From Deltaproteobacteria bacterium (lineage in GTDB: Bacteria > Desulfobacterota > DSM-4660 > Desulfatiglandales > B25-G16), in contig JAGYMO010000067.1 in the NCBI GenBank assembly GCA_018400255.1, forward strand, positions 1 through 13,253: a stretch of 13,253 bases of DNA. Reading direction: 5' to 3'. A program made the position numbers and the translations under genes. The notes beneath the pieces are model-generated. The model saw only the letters and a list, made by a program, of their open reading frames with translations. It was not told the DNA's origin and ran no database searches. Below, in pieces: positions 6,942 through 13,253 of the stretch (positions within the stretch are counted from its first letter, which is position 1; every line of letters begins with the position of its first letter).

Positions 6942-7628
6942 CTAAGTCGAAAACAATATGTCATGACTTTTATCCCCACAGTTGAAGATAAGATCAAATG
7001 CAGATAAATTATGGATAAACTCACCCCATAGCTGGGGATATATTGGAGAAGGCCTTGAAAAGAAATGTAGGTTTATCCCTGATGAAGAGAATAATTCTTG
7101 CTCGAGGTGTTTTTTTGCGCTGTCCTGCGCCAAGAAATCAGATGATTCCAAGGCATTGCAGATATTAACGAGAAGTTCGCTGCCCTTGCCTTTTACCCCT
7201 AAAGCTGATTGCAAGATTATCCGTGTTTTAATCTTTAGTTGTTTTTTAAGATACCCTATTATAGCCATGTTCAAATCTATGAGGTTTTCAAATCTCCCTG
7301 AAAAAATTTCTTCGAGAAAACCCAGATGTTCATTAAAATACGGGCTGTTCGCATAAGAATATTTAAGACTCGTTAGATGTTTGTCCATCCACCTGCCATC
7401 TTTGTATATCCTTACCTTATTTATTGTTTGCAGACCTAATCCCTTTCTCCACACAGGTATAAAAATCCAGAGAACTCCCTGCTCATTTTTGAAGCGGTTT
7501 CGAGTTAGCCAGCTTGTTTTTTGAGGGAATTGAACGGCGTCAAGAATAATCATACTATCGGAAAGCTGGGCCTTAAGAAAAAAGCCCAAAAATGGGGCAA
7601 ATAGCGGTTGGTAAGTACTTACTATCAT
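6942..7628 (-). CDS. WbqC-family protein
   Basis: This 228-residue protein fits the WbqC-like family across its whole length. It starts with STYQPLFAPFLGFF, continues with SDSMIILDAVQFPQKTSWLTRNRFK and a hydrophobic WIFIPV strand, and ends with the YPQLW...LSAFDLIFNCG block. WbqC proteins are often found in O-antigen or glycan gene sets and have been proposed to act on modified sugars, but the chemistry is not well defined. No signal peptide or membrane segment is seen. The ATG follows the mobA stop after one base, and GGGGATA within the end of mobA serves as its ribosome site, so the two are translationally coupled. No glycosyltransferase or sugar-nucleotide gene is nearby, which is odd for the family. 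Confidence 0.85.
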   Translation of the reverse strand: MIVSTYQPLFAPFLGFFLKAQLSDSMIILDAVQFPQKTSWLTRNRFKNEQGVLWIFIPVWRKGLGLQTINKVRIYKDGRWMDKHLTSLKYSYANSPYFNEHLGFLEEIFSGRFENLIDLNMAIIGYLKKQLKIKTRIILQSALGVKGKGSELLVNICNALESSDFLAQDSAKKHLEQELFSSSGINLHFFSRPSPIYPQLWGEFIHNLSAFDLIFNCGDKSHDILFST

Positions 7629-7629
7629 A

Positions 7630-8265
7630 TTATCCCCGCACGTTTTGTTTCTTTATAAGGCGATCTATCCGTGAATATTGATCAGGCGTATTAATATTTA
7701 AAAATACCTGCCCTGGAGAGGTGAATTTTTTTATCTCATCTTCCTTTACATATTTAATATTGATATGGCCATAAAAGAGCCTAACCTGATAAGTATTTGC
7801 TTTAATGAGGTTCTCGATAGCGCTTAAACATGATTTTGAATAAATGGCATGAAGAGGCTCTATTTCATTGCCTACAGAGGGAACTAAAGCGGCACAGTTA
7901 TCTTTTTTAGAAGCCATATAGCGGATAAGTGCCTCATTAATAAAGGGCATATCACATGCGACAAAAAAGCCCATCTCATTTGACATAGATAAAAGACCTG
8001 TGTATATGCCACCTAAGGGCCCTAATCCCTTTTTTATATCTTCGAAAACAGGTAGTCCCAGATAGGAAAGCCGCTTTTTTTCGTTTGAGATAATTATTAC
8101 CTCTTGAAAAATCTTTTTCATCTTTTCTGCAGTACGTTCTATAAGAGGGGTGCCATTAATCATTAAAAATGCCTTGTCCTTCCCATAACGACTGCTTAAG
8201 CCACCTGCCAATATTACCCCCGTAATATTTTCTAACGGCCTTTTTAATAATATTTGTTCGTTCAT
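7630..8265 (-). CDS. mobA: molybdenum cofactor guanylyltransferase MobA
   Basis: This 211-residue cytoplasmic nucleotidyltransferase converts Mo-molybdopterin and GTP to the bis-MGD form used by DMSO-reductase-family enzymes. It has the signature LAGGLSSRYGKDKA (19-32), the GPLGGIYTGL loop, the metal-binding VACDMPF segment and the C-terminal NINTPDQY typical of MobA. A 12-residue lead precedes the signature. The length is normal. The ribosome site is weak, but no better start exists. A promoter-like pair lies about 50 bp upstream. No molybdoenzyme or other Mo-cofactor gene is in the window, so its client enzyme is elsewhere. Closely related nucleotidyltransferases (MocA, IspD-like) are less likely given the full motif set. 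Confidence 0.9.
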   Translation of the reverse strand: MNEQILLKRPLENITGVILAGGLSSRYGKDKAFLMINGTPLIERTAEKMKKIFQEVIIISNEKKRLSYLGLPVFEDIKKGLGPLGGIYTGLLSMSNEMGFFVACDMPFINEALIRYMASKKDNCAALVPSVGNEIEPLHAIYSKSCLSAIENLIKANTYQVRLFYGHINIKYVKEDEIKKFTSPGQVFLNINTPDQYSRIDRLIKKQNVRG

Positions 8266-8712
8266 TTTACTTGAATCACTGCAATATCTTTTATCTTGCG
8301 AATTCCTTGATGGTAGTTACATGATTATTGAGCTTTTTTGTCAAAACATGCCCTTTGGCATAATAATGCTCTATTGCTTAGCGTCTATGATTACGCAGCA
8401 AATTTGTACTAATTTATTTACAGTTATAAACGCAACTAAATGTATCCATGCTATCTTTTTTATATTCTTTTACTGTTATGTCGACAGTGGGTAAACTTTT
8501 TTTTGACCCCGGACATTGCTGCTATATCATTTGAATATGATTAAAGGCCTGCCTGCCTGAAATGTTTTGGCTAAACGGAGAAAGCAGAGGGGTTAAGGGC
8601 AAGAAAATATTTTACACTTTAATGGCTTACATGAGAAAAATATTGCATGCAGGGGTAAAAGGGGTGAACGCACATATTTCCAAAGCACGGCAGACTTATA
8701 TAATCTTTGCTA
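8266..8712. other. 447-bp gap between the OTC-type gene and mobA
   Basis: The gap holds the probable mobA promoter (8316-8344) and no gene I can support. A 57-codon plus-strand frame (8321-8494) lacks a ribosome site and looks like chance in AT-rich DNA. A plus-strand promoter-like pair, TTGACC (8503-8508) and TATCAT (8525-8530) with 16 nt between, faces toward the 3' end of the OTC-type gene. GGGGT occurs three times between 8589 and 8666. No terminator for the carbamoyltransferase genes was recognised. Confidence 0.5.
8316..8344 (-). promoter_or_regulatory. candidate promoter of mobA and the WbqC-family gene
   Basis: On the minus strand a perfect TTGACA (8344-8339) is followed after 17 nt by TGTAAC (8321-8316), which matches 4 of 6 positions. 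The predicted start near 8309 leaves about 44 nt before the mobA ATG. Confidence 0.55.
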
Positions 8713-9654
8713 TTAATCTTCCATGAACTCCTTTAGTAATTTGACTATTATTGCCTTTTGGCAATGAAGCCTGTTTTCCGCCTGTTGAAAGACAACAGAA
8801 TGGGGGCCATCTATTACATCGGCAGTCTGTTCATACCCTCTCATGGCAGGCAGGCAGTTCATAAATATAAGATCAGGAGCGCCTAATTGGACTTTCTCTG
8901 TATCAACTTGATACGGCTTCAGGGCTTGAACCCTATCCTCAAGCTCTTTTGAATTAATATGATAGCTCATCCATGAATCTGTATAAATAATATCCGCACC
9001 TCTAACCGCCTCAAAGGGGTCATTAGCCAATTTTACAACCGCCCCCGATTTATCACATATCTCGCGGCAATCATCCATCACTACCCTCAGCGGACTAAAA
9101 TTATCTCCCTTTGGGCAACCCACATTAATATTGATGCCCATCTTTGAACATCCATATAACAGAGAATGGGTTACATTATTTTTTGCGTCACCTAAATAGG
9201 CAAGTGTAAGCCCTTTAAGTTCTCCCTTTCTCTCCCGGATGGTCATTAGATCGGATAATATCTGACATGGATGATTGAAATCTGTCAGGCCGTTAATAAC
9301 TGGAATATCGGAATATTGTGCCATTTCTTCAATATTTGTATGTGCAAAGAGCCTTGCCATAATAAGGTCTGAATATCGACTAAGGGTTTTAACCGTATCG
9401 TGTATCGTTTCTTTGCCTGTTCCCAAAGGTGAACTTGCCATATCATAATAAATTGCATGCCCTCCCATCTGGTACATTCCTGTTTCAAAGGAAATGCGGG
9501 TACGCAGGCTGGGCTTCTCGAAGATCATGACCAAAACCCTTTGGTTCATGGTGTCATAAAATTGTTCAGGCGACTTTTTTATTATATCGGCAAGATCTAA
9601 AACACCGAGGATATCTTCTTCAGACCAATCTTTTAAGGTAATTAAATGCTTCAT
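8713..9654 (-). CDS. argF: ornithine carbamoyltransferase family protein with altered acceptor-binding residues
   Basis: This 313-residue carbamoyltransferase would transfer carbamoyl from carbamoyl phosphate to an amine, normally ornithine to give citrulline. The carbamoyl-phosphate site is intact: KPSLRTR (48-53) and HPCQ (128-131) are present. Two acceptor-side motifs differ from standard OTCs. The loop that usually reads S-M-G after TDxW is S-Y-H (residues 230-232), and the HCLP catalytic motif is N-C-L-P (266-269), keeping the Cys. The C-terminal SVVFQQAENRLHCQKA block is normal for the family. The length fits OTCs and lacks the long insertions of YgeW-like proteins. It follows the aspartate carbamoyltransferase gene after 13 bp, so the two are surely co-transcribed. 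Standard ArgF function is possible, but another amine acceptor should be considered; the symbol is given on family grounds only. Confidence 0.8.
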   Translation of the reverse strand: MKHLITLKDWSEEDILGVLDLADIIKKSPEQFYDTMNQRVLVMIFEKPSLRTRISFETGMYQMGGHAIYYDMASSPLGTGKETIHDTVKTLSRYSDLIMARLFAHTNIEEMAQYSDIPVINGLTDFNHPCQILSDLMTIRERKGELKGLTLAYLGDAKNNVTHSLLYGCSKMGININVGCPKGDNFSPLRVVMDDCREICDKSGAVVKLANDPFEAVRGADIIYTDSWMSYHINSKELEDRVQALKPYQVDTEKVQLGAPDLIFMNCLPAMRGYEQTADVIDGPHSVVFQQAENRLHCQKAIIVKLLKEFMED

Positions 9655-9667
9655 ATCTTTATATAGC

Positions 9668-10756
9668 CTATTCCCCTACCAGATCTTCATAGTATCTGTC
9701 TATTTCCCCATCCCTATCAAATATTGTAAGCAGGAGGGCGGCACGGACCCACATGCCGTTTCTAACCTGTCTCCAATAAATAGCCCTCGGGTCAGAGTCA
9801 ACCTCAATGGCAATTTCCTTACGGCGCGGAAGGGGGTGAAGCAATACAGCATCAGGCTTAAGTATTTTAAGGTGTCTTTCAGTAAAGTGGAATTTGCTGG
9901 TATCAATGAGGCTGCTTTCATTTGCCTTATCCCACTCATCCTGAATGCGTGTCATGTATATGGCATCCATTTCTGGAATTATTTTTTCAAAATCGTCAGA
10001 TATCTCAAATTGAGTTCCATCTTTTTCGAGCATATTTATAATATCTTTTTCAATTTGCAATGCCTCAGGCGCAACAAAATACAGTTTCACCCCGGGATAA
10101 AGAACAAGAAGTGTAGCCAGAGATCGAACAGTTCTCCCTCTTGCCAAATCTCCTACAAAGGCTATCTTTTTTTCTTCTATACCTCCTCTATTCTCAAAGC
10201 TTCTCTTTAAGGTGTATATATCCAACAGCGCTTGGGTTGGATGTTGATCCTTTCCGGAGCCTGCATTTAATACCGGAACCGGCCTGTTTGAGTTAGATAG
10301 CAGCCATGCTATTCTTTCCGCAAAGCCTCCTATAGGGTGTCGCATAATAATAAGGTCAAAGTATGAGCTAAATGTCCTTACAGTATCCTCGGGGGATTCC
10401 CCTTTGACCTCACTTGATGTATTGGTATCCCTGACCTCGGCTGCATTAATGCCCACAATTTGACAGGCTGCAAAAAAGGAGAGAAATGTACGTGTTGAAG
10501 GCTGAACAAAGTAAAGCATGGCCCGTTTTTCTGAAAGGAGACCTTGAAGAAAATTGATGCCGCCCTTTGTTTTTCCTATTGTGCGGATTTCGGTTGTGAG
10601 GTTGCAAATTCGTTCAAGCATAGGGCGGTCAAATTGCTGTGCAGTTAGAACATGATAGGGCCTGCCCTGATTTTGGAAATAAGGCCCCTTCTCCCATAAT
10701 TCTAATTGTTTGAAATCGTGCCAGGAAATTTTTAGCAAAGGGTTATCTTTGTACAT
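9668..10756 (-). CDS. pyrB: aspartate carbamoyltransferase, catalytic chain (long form)
   Basis: This 362-residue ATCase homologue catalyses carbamoyl phosphate plus aspartate to carbamoyl-aspartate, the first committed step of pyrimidine synthesis. It has STRT (87-90), the SEVKGE lysine loop (Lys118), MRHP (138-141), HPTQ (172-175), GRTVRSL (207-213), TRIQDEW (269-275) and HPLPRR (307-312), all as in catalytic chains. It is about 50 residues longer than the usual 305-310, mostly from an N-terminal extension of roughly 35 residues rich in aromatic and charged residues. The arginine that usually ends STRTR is Phe91. AGAGG lies 6 nt before the ATG. The next gene, after 13 bp, is an OTC-family gene, so both users of carbamoyl phosphate share a transcript. 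No regulatory chain (pyrI) is in the window. Confidence 0.87.
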   Translation of the reverse strand: MYKDNPLLKISWHDFKQLELWEKGPYFQNQGRPYHVLTAQQFDRPMLERICNLTTEIRTIGKTKGGINFLQGLLSEKRAMLYFVQPSTRTFLSFFAACQIVGINAAEVRDTNTSSEVKGESPEDTVRTFSSYFDLIIMRHPIGGFAERIAWLLSNSNRPVPVLNAGSGKDQHPTQALLDIYTLKRSFENRGGIEEKKIAFVGDLARGRTVRSLATLLVLYPGVKLYFVAPEALQIEKDIINMLEKDGTQFEISDDFEKIIPEMDAIYMTRIQDEWDKANESSLIDTSKFHFTERHLKILKPDAVLLHPLPRRKEIAIEVDSDPRAIYWRQVRNGMWVRAALLLTIFDRDGEIDRYYEDLVGE

Positions 10757-10786
10757 GCTTTACCTCTTTGAATTGTTCATTTAGTA

Positions 10787-10816
10787 AATATAAAGTATTT
10801 AGGCTAAAAATTCCAA
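10787..10816 (-). promoter_or_regulatory. candidate promoter of the carbamoyltransferase pair
   Basis: On the minus strand TTGGAA (10816-10811, 4 of 6) is followed after 18 nt by TATATT (10792-10787, 5 of 6). The predicted start near 10780 gives a short leader of about 24 nt that contains the AGAGG ribosome site. It lies beyond the terminator of the upstream gene, so the pair is probably its own unit. Confidence 0.5.
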
Positions 10817-10880
10817 TATATTATTTTCTTGAAAAAGTTACGTTAGAGATAGACTCAGTGCCCATATTTACAGAATTGCT

Positions 10881-10908
10881 AAAAAAATCTGGGCGGATAG
10901 GGCACCCA
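10881..10908 (-). terminator. intrinsic terminator of the two-helix membrane protein gene
   Basis: On the minus strand TGGGTG, a 7-nt loop and CGCCCA form a six-pair stem with one G-U pair. After GA comes a run of seven T (10887-10881). It starts 29 bp past the stop of the upstream gene. A second hairpin (arms 10902-10906 and 10914-10918) uses the same 5' arm bases and cannot form at the same time. Confidence 0.65.
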
Positions 10909-10936
10909 TTAACGGTGCATTCGATTCCCCTCTTTG

Positions 10937-11218
10937 TCACTTAAGCCTCTCTTCTTTTTCCATAATCTCCTTAATCTTTTTTTGCTCCCATTCTTCTCCA
11001 AGAAATTTGCCTTTGAAGATAAAGACCCTGGAGGCATGAAGTAAAATTGCAATTCCCCAAAAGATTGTTACCCAATAAAACCACAATGAGCCCGGACTAG
11101 TTACAAGGTTTATAATTATAAGCATAAGATTTACAACTACAAAGGTAACTAAATTGCTGTAAAACTTTTTTAACTCTTCGACCCGTTTTTTTGCCTTATC
11201 GTATCTTTCATTGCTCAT
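10937..11218 (-). CDS. small 2TM-domain membrane protein
   Basis: This 93-residue protein has a charged N-terminal helix (KAKKRVEELKKF), two hydrophobic segments at about 21-40 and 44-65 joined by a short SPGSLWF turn, and a highly charged Glu/Lys-rich tail. The pattern matches the 2TM domain family, whose members occur alone or fused to sensor histidine kinases and whose function is unknown. ATGs at 11230, 11221 and 11218 are in frame; the last is preferred because GGTGG lies 5 nt upstream and the protein then begins MSNERYDKAKK. It is followed by an intrinsic terminator, which separates it from the carbamoyltransferase genes. It diverges from nadE; no functional tie is evident. Confidence 0.8.
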   Translation of the reverse strand: MSNERYDKAKKRVEELKKFYSNLVTFVVVNLMLIIINLVTSPGSLWFYWVTIFWGIAILLHASRVFIFKGKFLGEEWEQKKIKEIMEKEERLK

Positions 11219-11267
11219 CATAGCCACCATTTTCTAGGGTTGATATTTCCTTTTCGTATTTAGGTTA

Positions 11268-11295
11268 ATAGTATAAGAGGCTATAATCAAGTCAA
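11268..11295 (-). promoter_or_regulatory. candidate promoter of the 2TM-domain gene
   Basis: On the minus strand TTGACT (11295-11290, 5 of 6) is followed after 16 nt by TACTAT (11273-11268, 4 of 6). The predicted start near 11261 is about 43 nt before the preferred ATG. No equally good promoter was found for the divergent nadE within the 285 bp between the two genes, where the only other structure noted is a small hairpin ATCTC-TGAT-GAGAT at 11415-11428. Confidence 0.45.
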
Positions 11296-11515
11296 AAGTT
11301 AATATGGAATCAAAAATAAACTATGTATGATAAACCTTTGATAGAATAATTATGTGTTATGTAATGTAAAAAATTTTTTTAATAATAATCCTTTTCACCA
11401 TTTTATTAGACTTTATCTCTGATGAGATGTAAATTATATGGCCAGAAAATGTTAAAAAGCTGCGGCTATCATATAAAAATCCATTGAATAACTGGTAAAT
11501 TAAGAAAGGATGGCA

Positions 11516-13156
11516 ATGAAAATCGCATTAGCACAGATTAATCCGACTATCGGAGACTTTAAGGGCAATACAGATAAGATGATAGCATTGGCAAGAAAAG
11601 CACGAAGTATTTCTTCTGACCTCATTATATTTTCCGAGCTTTCAGTGTCAGGTTACCCACCTCTTGATCTTTTAGAAAAAAAGGAGTTCGTTGAATCCAA
11701 CCTTGTATACCTTCAAAGGCTTGTTAACTCTATCAATAAGATTGGCGTCATATGCGGCTTCGTAGATAAAAACCCTGACAAAAAAGGCAAGCCGCTTTTT
11801 AACTCTGCCGTACTTTTTGAGGATGGCACAATTATTCATAAGGTCCATAAAAGGCTTTTGCCTGTTTATGACGTGTTTGACGAGAGTAGGTATTTCGATC
11901 CTGGCAAGGAATGTATAAGTTTTTCTTATAAAGGATACAGGCTTGGGCTCACTATCTGTGAGGATATGTGGAATGACAGAGGTTTTTTTGTCGAGCAGCA
12001 TTACCTTGTAGATCCAGTAGAGGAATTAGTAAAAAATGGTGCGAACATGCTAATAAACATCTCGGCCTCTCCATACCATATGGCTAAACGAGAGTTCAAA
12101 TGGGATATGTTTAGTGCTATGGCAAAAAAGTATAGGGCCCCTGTTATTAATGTAAATCAAGTAGGTGGGAATGACAGTGTGCTTTTTGATGGTATAAGTC
12201 TTGCTTTTGACACTGAAGGGAAAATAGTTACAAGGGCAAAAGACTTTGAAGAAGACATGGTTATTTTTGATACTGACTATTCTAAGGGCGAGATGCACGC
12301 TGTTTCTGAAACGGACACAGATTCTATTCTAAATGCCCTTATAATGGGAACAAGGGATTATATGCAAAAATGTGGGTTTTCAAGGGCCTTGATAGGATTG
12401 AGCGGGGGTATTGACTCCGCGCTCACACTGTATATAGCTGTCAAGGCCCTGGGAAGGAAAAATGTTATGGCGGTATTTCTCCCTTCTGAATATACCTCGC
12501 ATGATAATTTTGAGGATTCAAAACAGCTTTCTGATACTCTGGGTATACGGCTTATTACGATACCAATAAAGGATTTGTACAAAAAATTTCTTCAAGGCCT
12601 TTCCCCGCTTTTTACTAATGTGGCTACAGAGGTTACGGGTCAGAATATACAGGCAAGAATCCGGGGGGTATTCCTTATGGCAATAAGCAATAAATTGGGC
12701 TGCCTACTTCTTTCAACGGGAAACAAATCCGAGATGGCAGTAGGTTATTGTACCTTGTATGGCGATATGAGTGGAGGCTTGGCGGTTCTATCAGATGTAC
12801 CGAAAACCATGGTATATCGTCTCTCCAGGCTTATAAATAAAAAAACAGAGGTAATTCCCTCGAGGATCATTCATAAACCTCCAACTGCTGAACTTAGGCC
12901 CAATCAATTGGACCAAGATGACCTGCCACCTTACGAGGTACTTGATAGCATATTAAAGGCTTATATAGAAGAGAACAGGGCGGTTGAAGAAATCATAGAA
13001 ATGGGTTTTAACCCTTCGGTTGTAAAAGATATCATAAGTCGCATTAAAAGAAATGAATATAAAAGGCAACAGGCACCTCCAGGGCTAAAGGTTACTGCGA
13101 AGGCCTTTGGTTACGGACGAAGGTACCCTATTGCAAATAAATATTTTGAGTTTTAA
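11516..13156 (+). CDS. nadE: glutamine-dependent NAD+ synthetase
   Basis: This 546-residue two-domain enzyme makes NAD+ from deamido-NAD+, ATP and glutamine-derived ammonia, the last step of NAD synthesis. The N-terminal nitrilase-type amidotransferase domain has the triad Glu41 (FSELSVSGYPP), Lys112 (KVHKRLLP) and Cys148 (LTICEDMW). The C-terminal synthetase domain carries the ATP pyrophosphatase loop SGGIDS (296-301), then STGNKSEMAVGYCTLYGDMSGG and the C-terminal RRYPI segment. All catalytic residues are present and the length is normal. ATG at 11516 is preferred over ATG at 11510 because AAAGGA ends 5 nt before it and MKIALAQINP is the usual N-terminus. It stands alone on the plus strand. 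Confidence 0.96.
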   Translation: MKIALAQINPTIGDFKGNTDKMIALARKARSISSDLIIFSELSVSGYPPLDLLEKKEFVESNLVYLQRLVNSINKIGVICGFVDKNPDKKGKPLFNSAVLFEDGTIIHKVHKRLLPVYDVFDESRYFDPGKECISFSYKGYRLGLTICEDMWNDRGFFVEQHYLVDPVEELVKNGANMLINISASPYHMAKREFKWDMFSAMAKKYRAPVINVNQVGGNDSVLFDGISLAFDTEGKIVTRAKDFEEDMVIFDTDYSKGEMHAVSETDTDSILNALIMGTRDYMQKCGFSRALIGLSGGIDSALTLYIAVKALGRKNVMAVFLPSEYTSHDNFEDSKQLSDTLGIRLITIPIKDLYKKFLQGLSPLFTNVATEVTGQNIQARIRGVFLMAISNKLGCLLLSTGNKSEMAVGYCTLYGDMSGGLAVLSDVPKTMVYRLSRLINKKTEVIPSRIIHKPPTAELRPNQLDQDDLPPYEVLDSILKAYIEENRAVEEIIEMGFNPSVVKDIISRIKRNEYKRQQAPPGLKVTAKAFGYGRRYPIANKYFEF

Positions 13157-13199
13157 GACCTCATTTTTATTAATCAACAACAGGAAATAGTTCTATAAA

Positions 13200-13253
13200 A
13201 TGCCTGATTTTTCATTGTGGGCCATACCTGCTTTTGTATTATTTAAGACCCCC
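13200..13253 (+). CDS. possible start of an unknown gene cut by the window edge
   Basis: From an ATG 44 bp after the nadE stop, 18 codons stay open to the window end and give the hydrophobic sequence MPDFSLWAIPAFVLFKTP. Such a start resembles the first membrane helix of some integral membrane proteins, for instance bacterial sterol-desaturase-like proteins, but this is far too short to decide. AGGAA lies 13 nt upstream, further than ideal. It may be chance. Confidence 0.25.
   Translation, partial: MPDFSLWAIPAFVLFKTP

Noticed and set aside
6792..7007. A 71-codon plus-strand frame in the convergent gap
   Set aside because: It has no ribosome site, its last 66 bp are antisense to the WbqC-family gene, and the protein resembles no family I know.
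8321..8494. A 57-codon plus-strand frame with five cysteines upstream of mobA
   Set aside because: There is no ribosome site, it overlaps the probable mobA promoter, and hydrophobic short frames are expected by chance in AT-rich DNA.
8490..8515. Possible transposon end (T-run followed by GACCCCGG)
   Set aside because: No matching inverted end, target duplication or transposase remnant was found in the gap.
9836..10210. A 124-codon plus-strand frame
   Set aside because: It lies opposite conserved active-site motifs of the ATCase homologue and shows no recognisable domain.

Overview
The window is an AT-rich stretch of bacterial chromosome with compact gene spacing and ordinary bacterial promoters. 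Multi-cluster flavoprotein dehydrogenases, a molybdenum-cofactor nucleotidyltransferase and the general look of the proteins suggest an anaerobic or facultative Gram-negative bacterium, perhaps of the Desulfobacterota type. That is an inference: there is no rRNA or other marker here to settle it. I see no CRISPR array, tRNA, insertion sequence or phage gene.

Left part (about 100-6730) is an amine/imino-acid module. On the minus strand, in transcription order, lie an ornithine cyclodeaminase/mu-crystallin family enzyme (GTG start), a FadR-type GntR regulator, a 700-residue iron-sulfur flavoprotein (ferredoxin domain, FAD/Rossmann core, two 4Fe-4S motifs and a BFD-like 2Fe-2S domain in one chain) and, overlapping it, a DAO-family flavoprotein. 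The last two look like the alpha and beta subunits of an opine oxidase / D-hydroxyproline dehydrogenase / HcnABC-like enzyme. A ten-helix EamA transporter diverges from the module on the plus strand. The regulator gene has a near-ideal promoter (TTGACA, 16 nt, TATAAT) whose -10 box lies inside a perfect 27-bp palindrome with a TGGTTAAACCA core, a clear autoregulatory operator. The likely picture is import or export of an amino compound by the transporter, its oxidation by the two-subunit dehydrogenase, and imine/amino-acid interconversion by the cyclodeaminase-family enzyme. The substrate is unknown.

Middle part (6940-8270, minus strand): mobA is followed after one base by a WbqC-family gene. 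Their functions are not obviously related. The 447-bp gap upstream holds the probable mobA promoter and no convincing gene.

Right part (8710-11230, minus strand): two carbamoyltransferase genes are 13 bp apart, a long aspartate carbamoyltransferase homologue followed by an ornithine carbamoyltransferase homologue. They have their own promoter and are separated from an upstream small two-helix membrane protein gene by an intrinsic terminator. The OTC-type protein carries S-Y-H where the family has the ornithine-binding S-M-G, and N-C-L-P instead of H-C-L-P, so its amine substrate should not be assumed to be ornithine.

Far right (11516-13156, plus strand): a complete glutamine-dependent NAD+ synthetase gene, then the possible first 18 codons of another gene cut off by the window edge.

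The two observations most worth following are the palindrome-controlled oxidase/cyclodeaminase/transporter module, and the carbamoyltransferase pair with an altered acceptor-binding loop.
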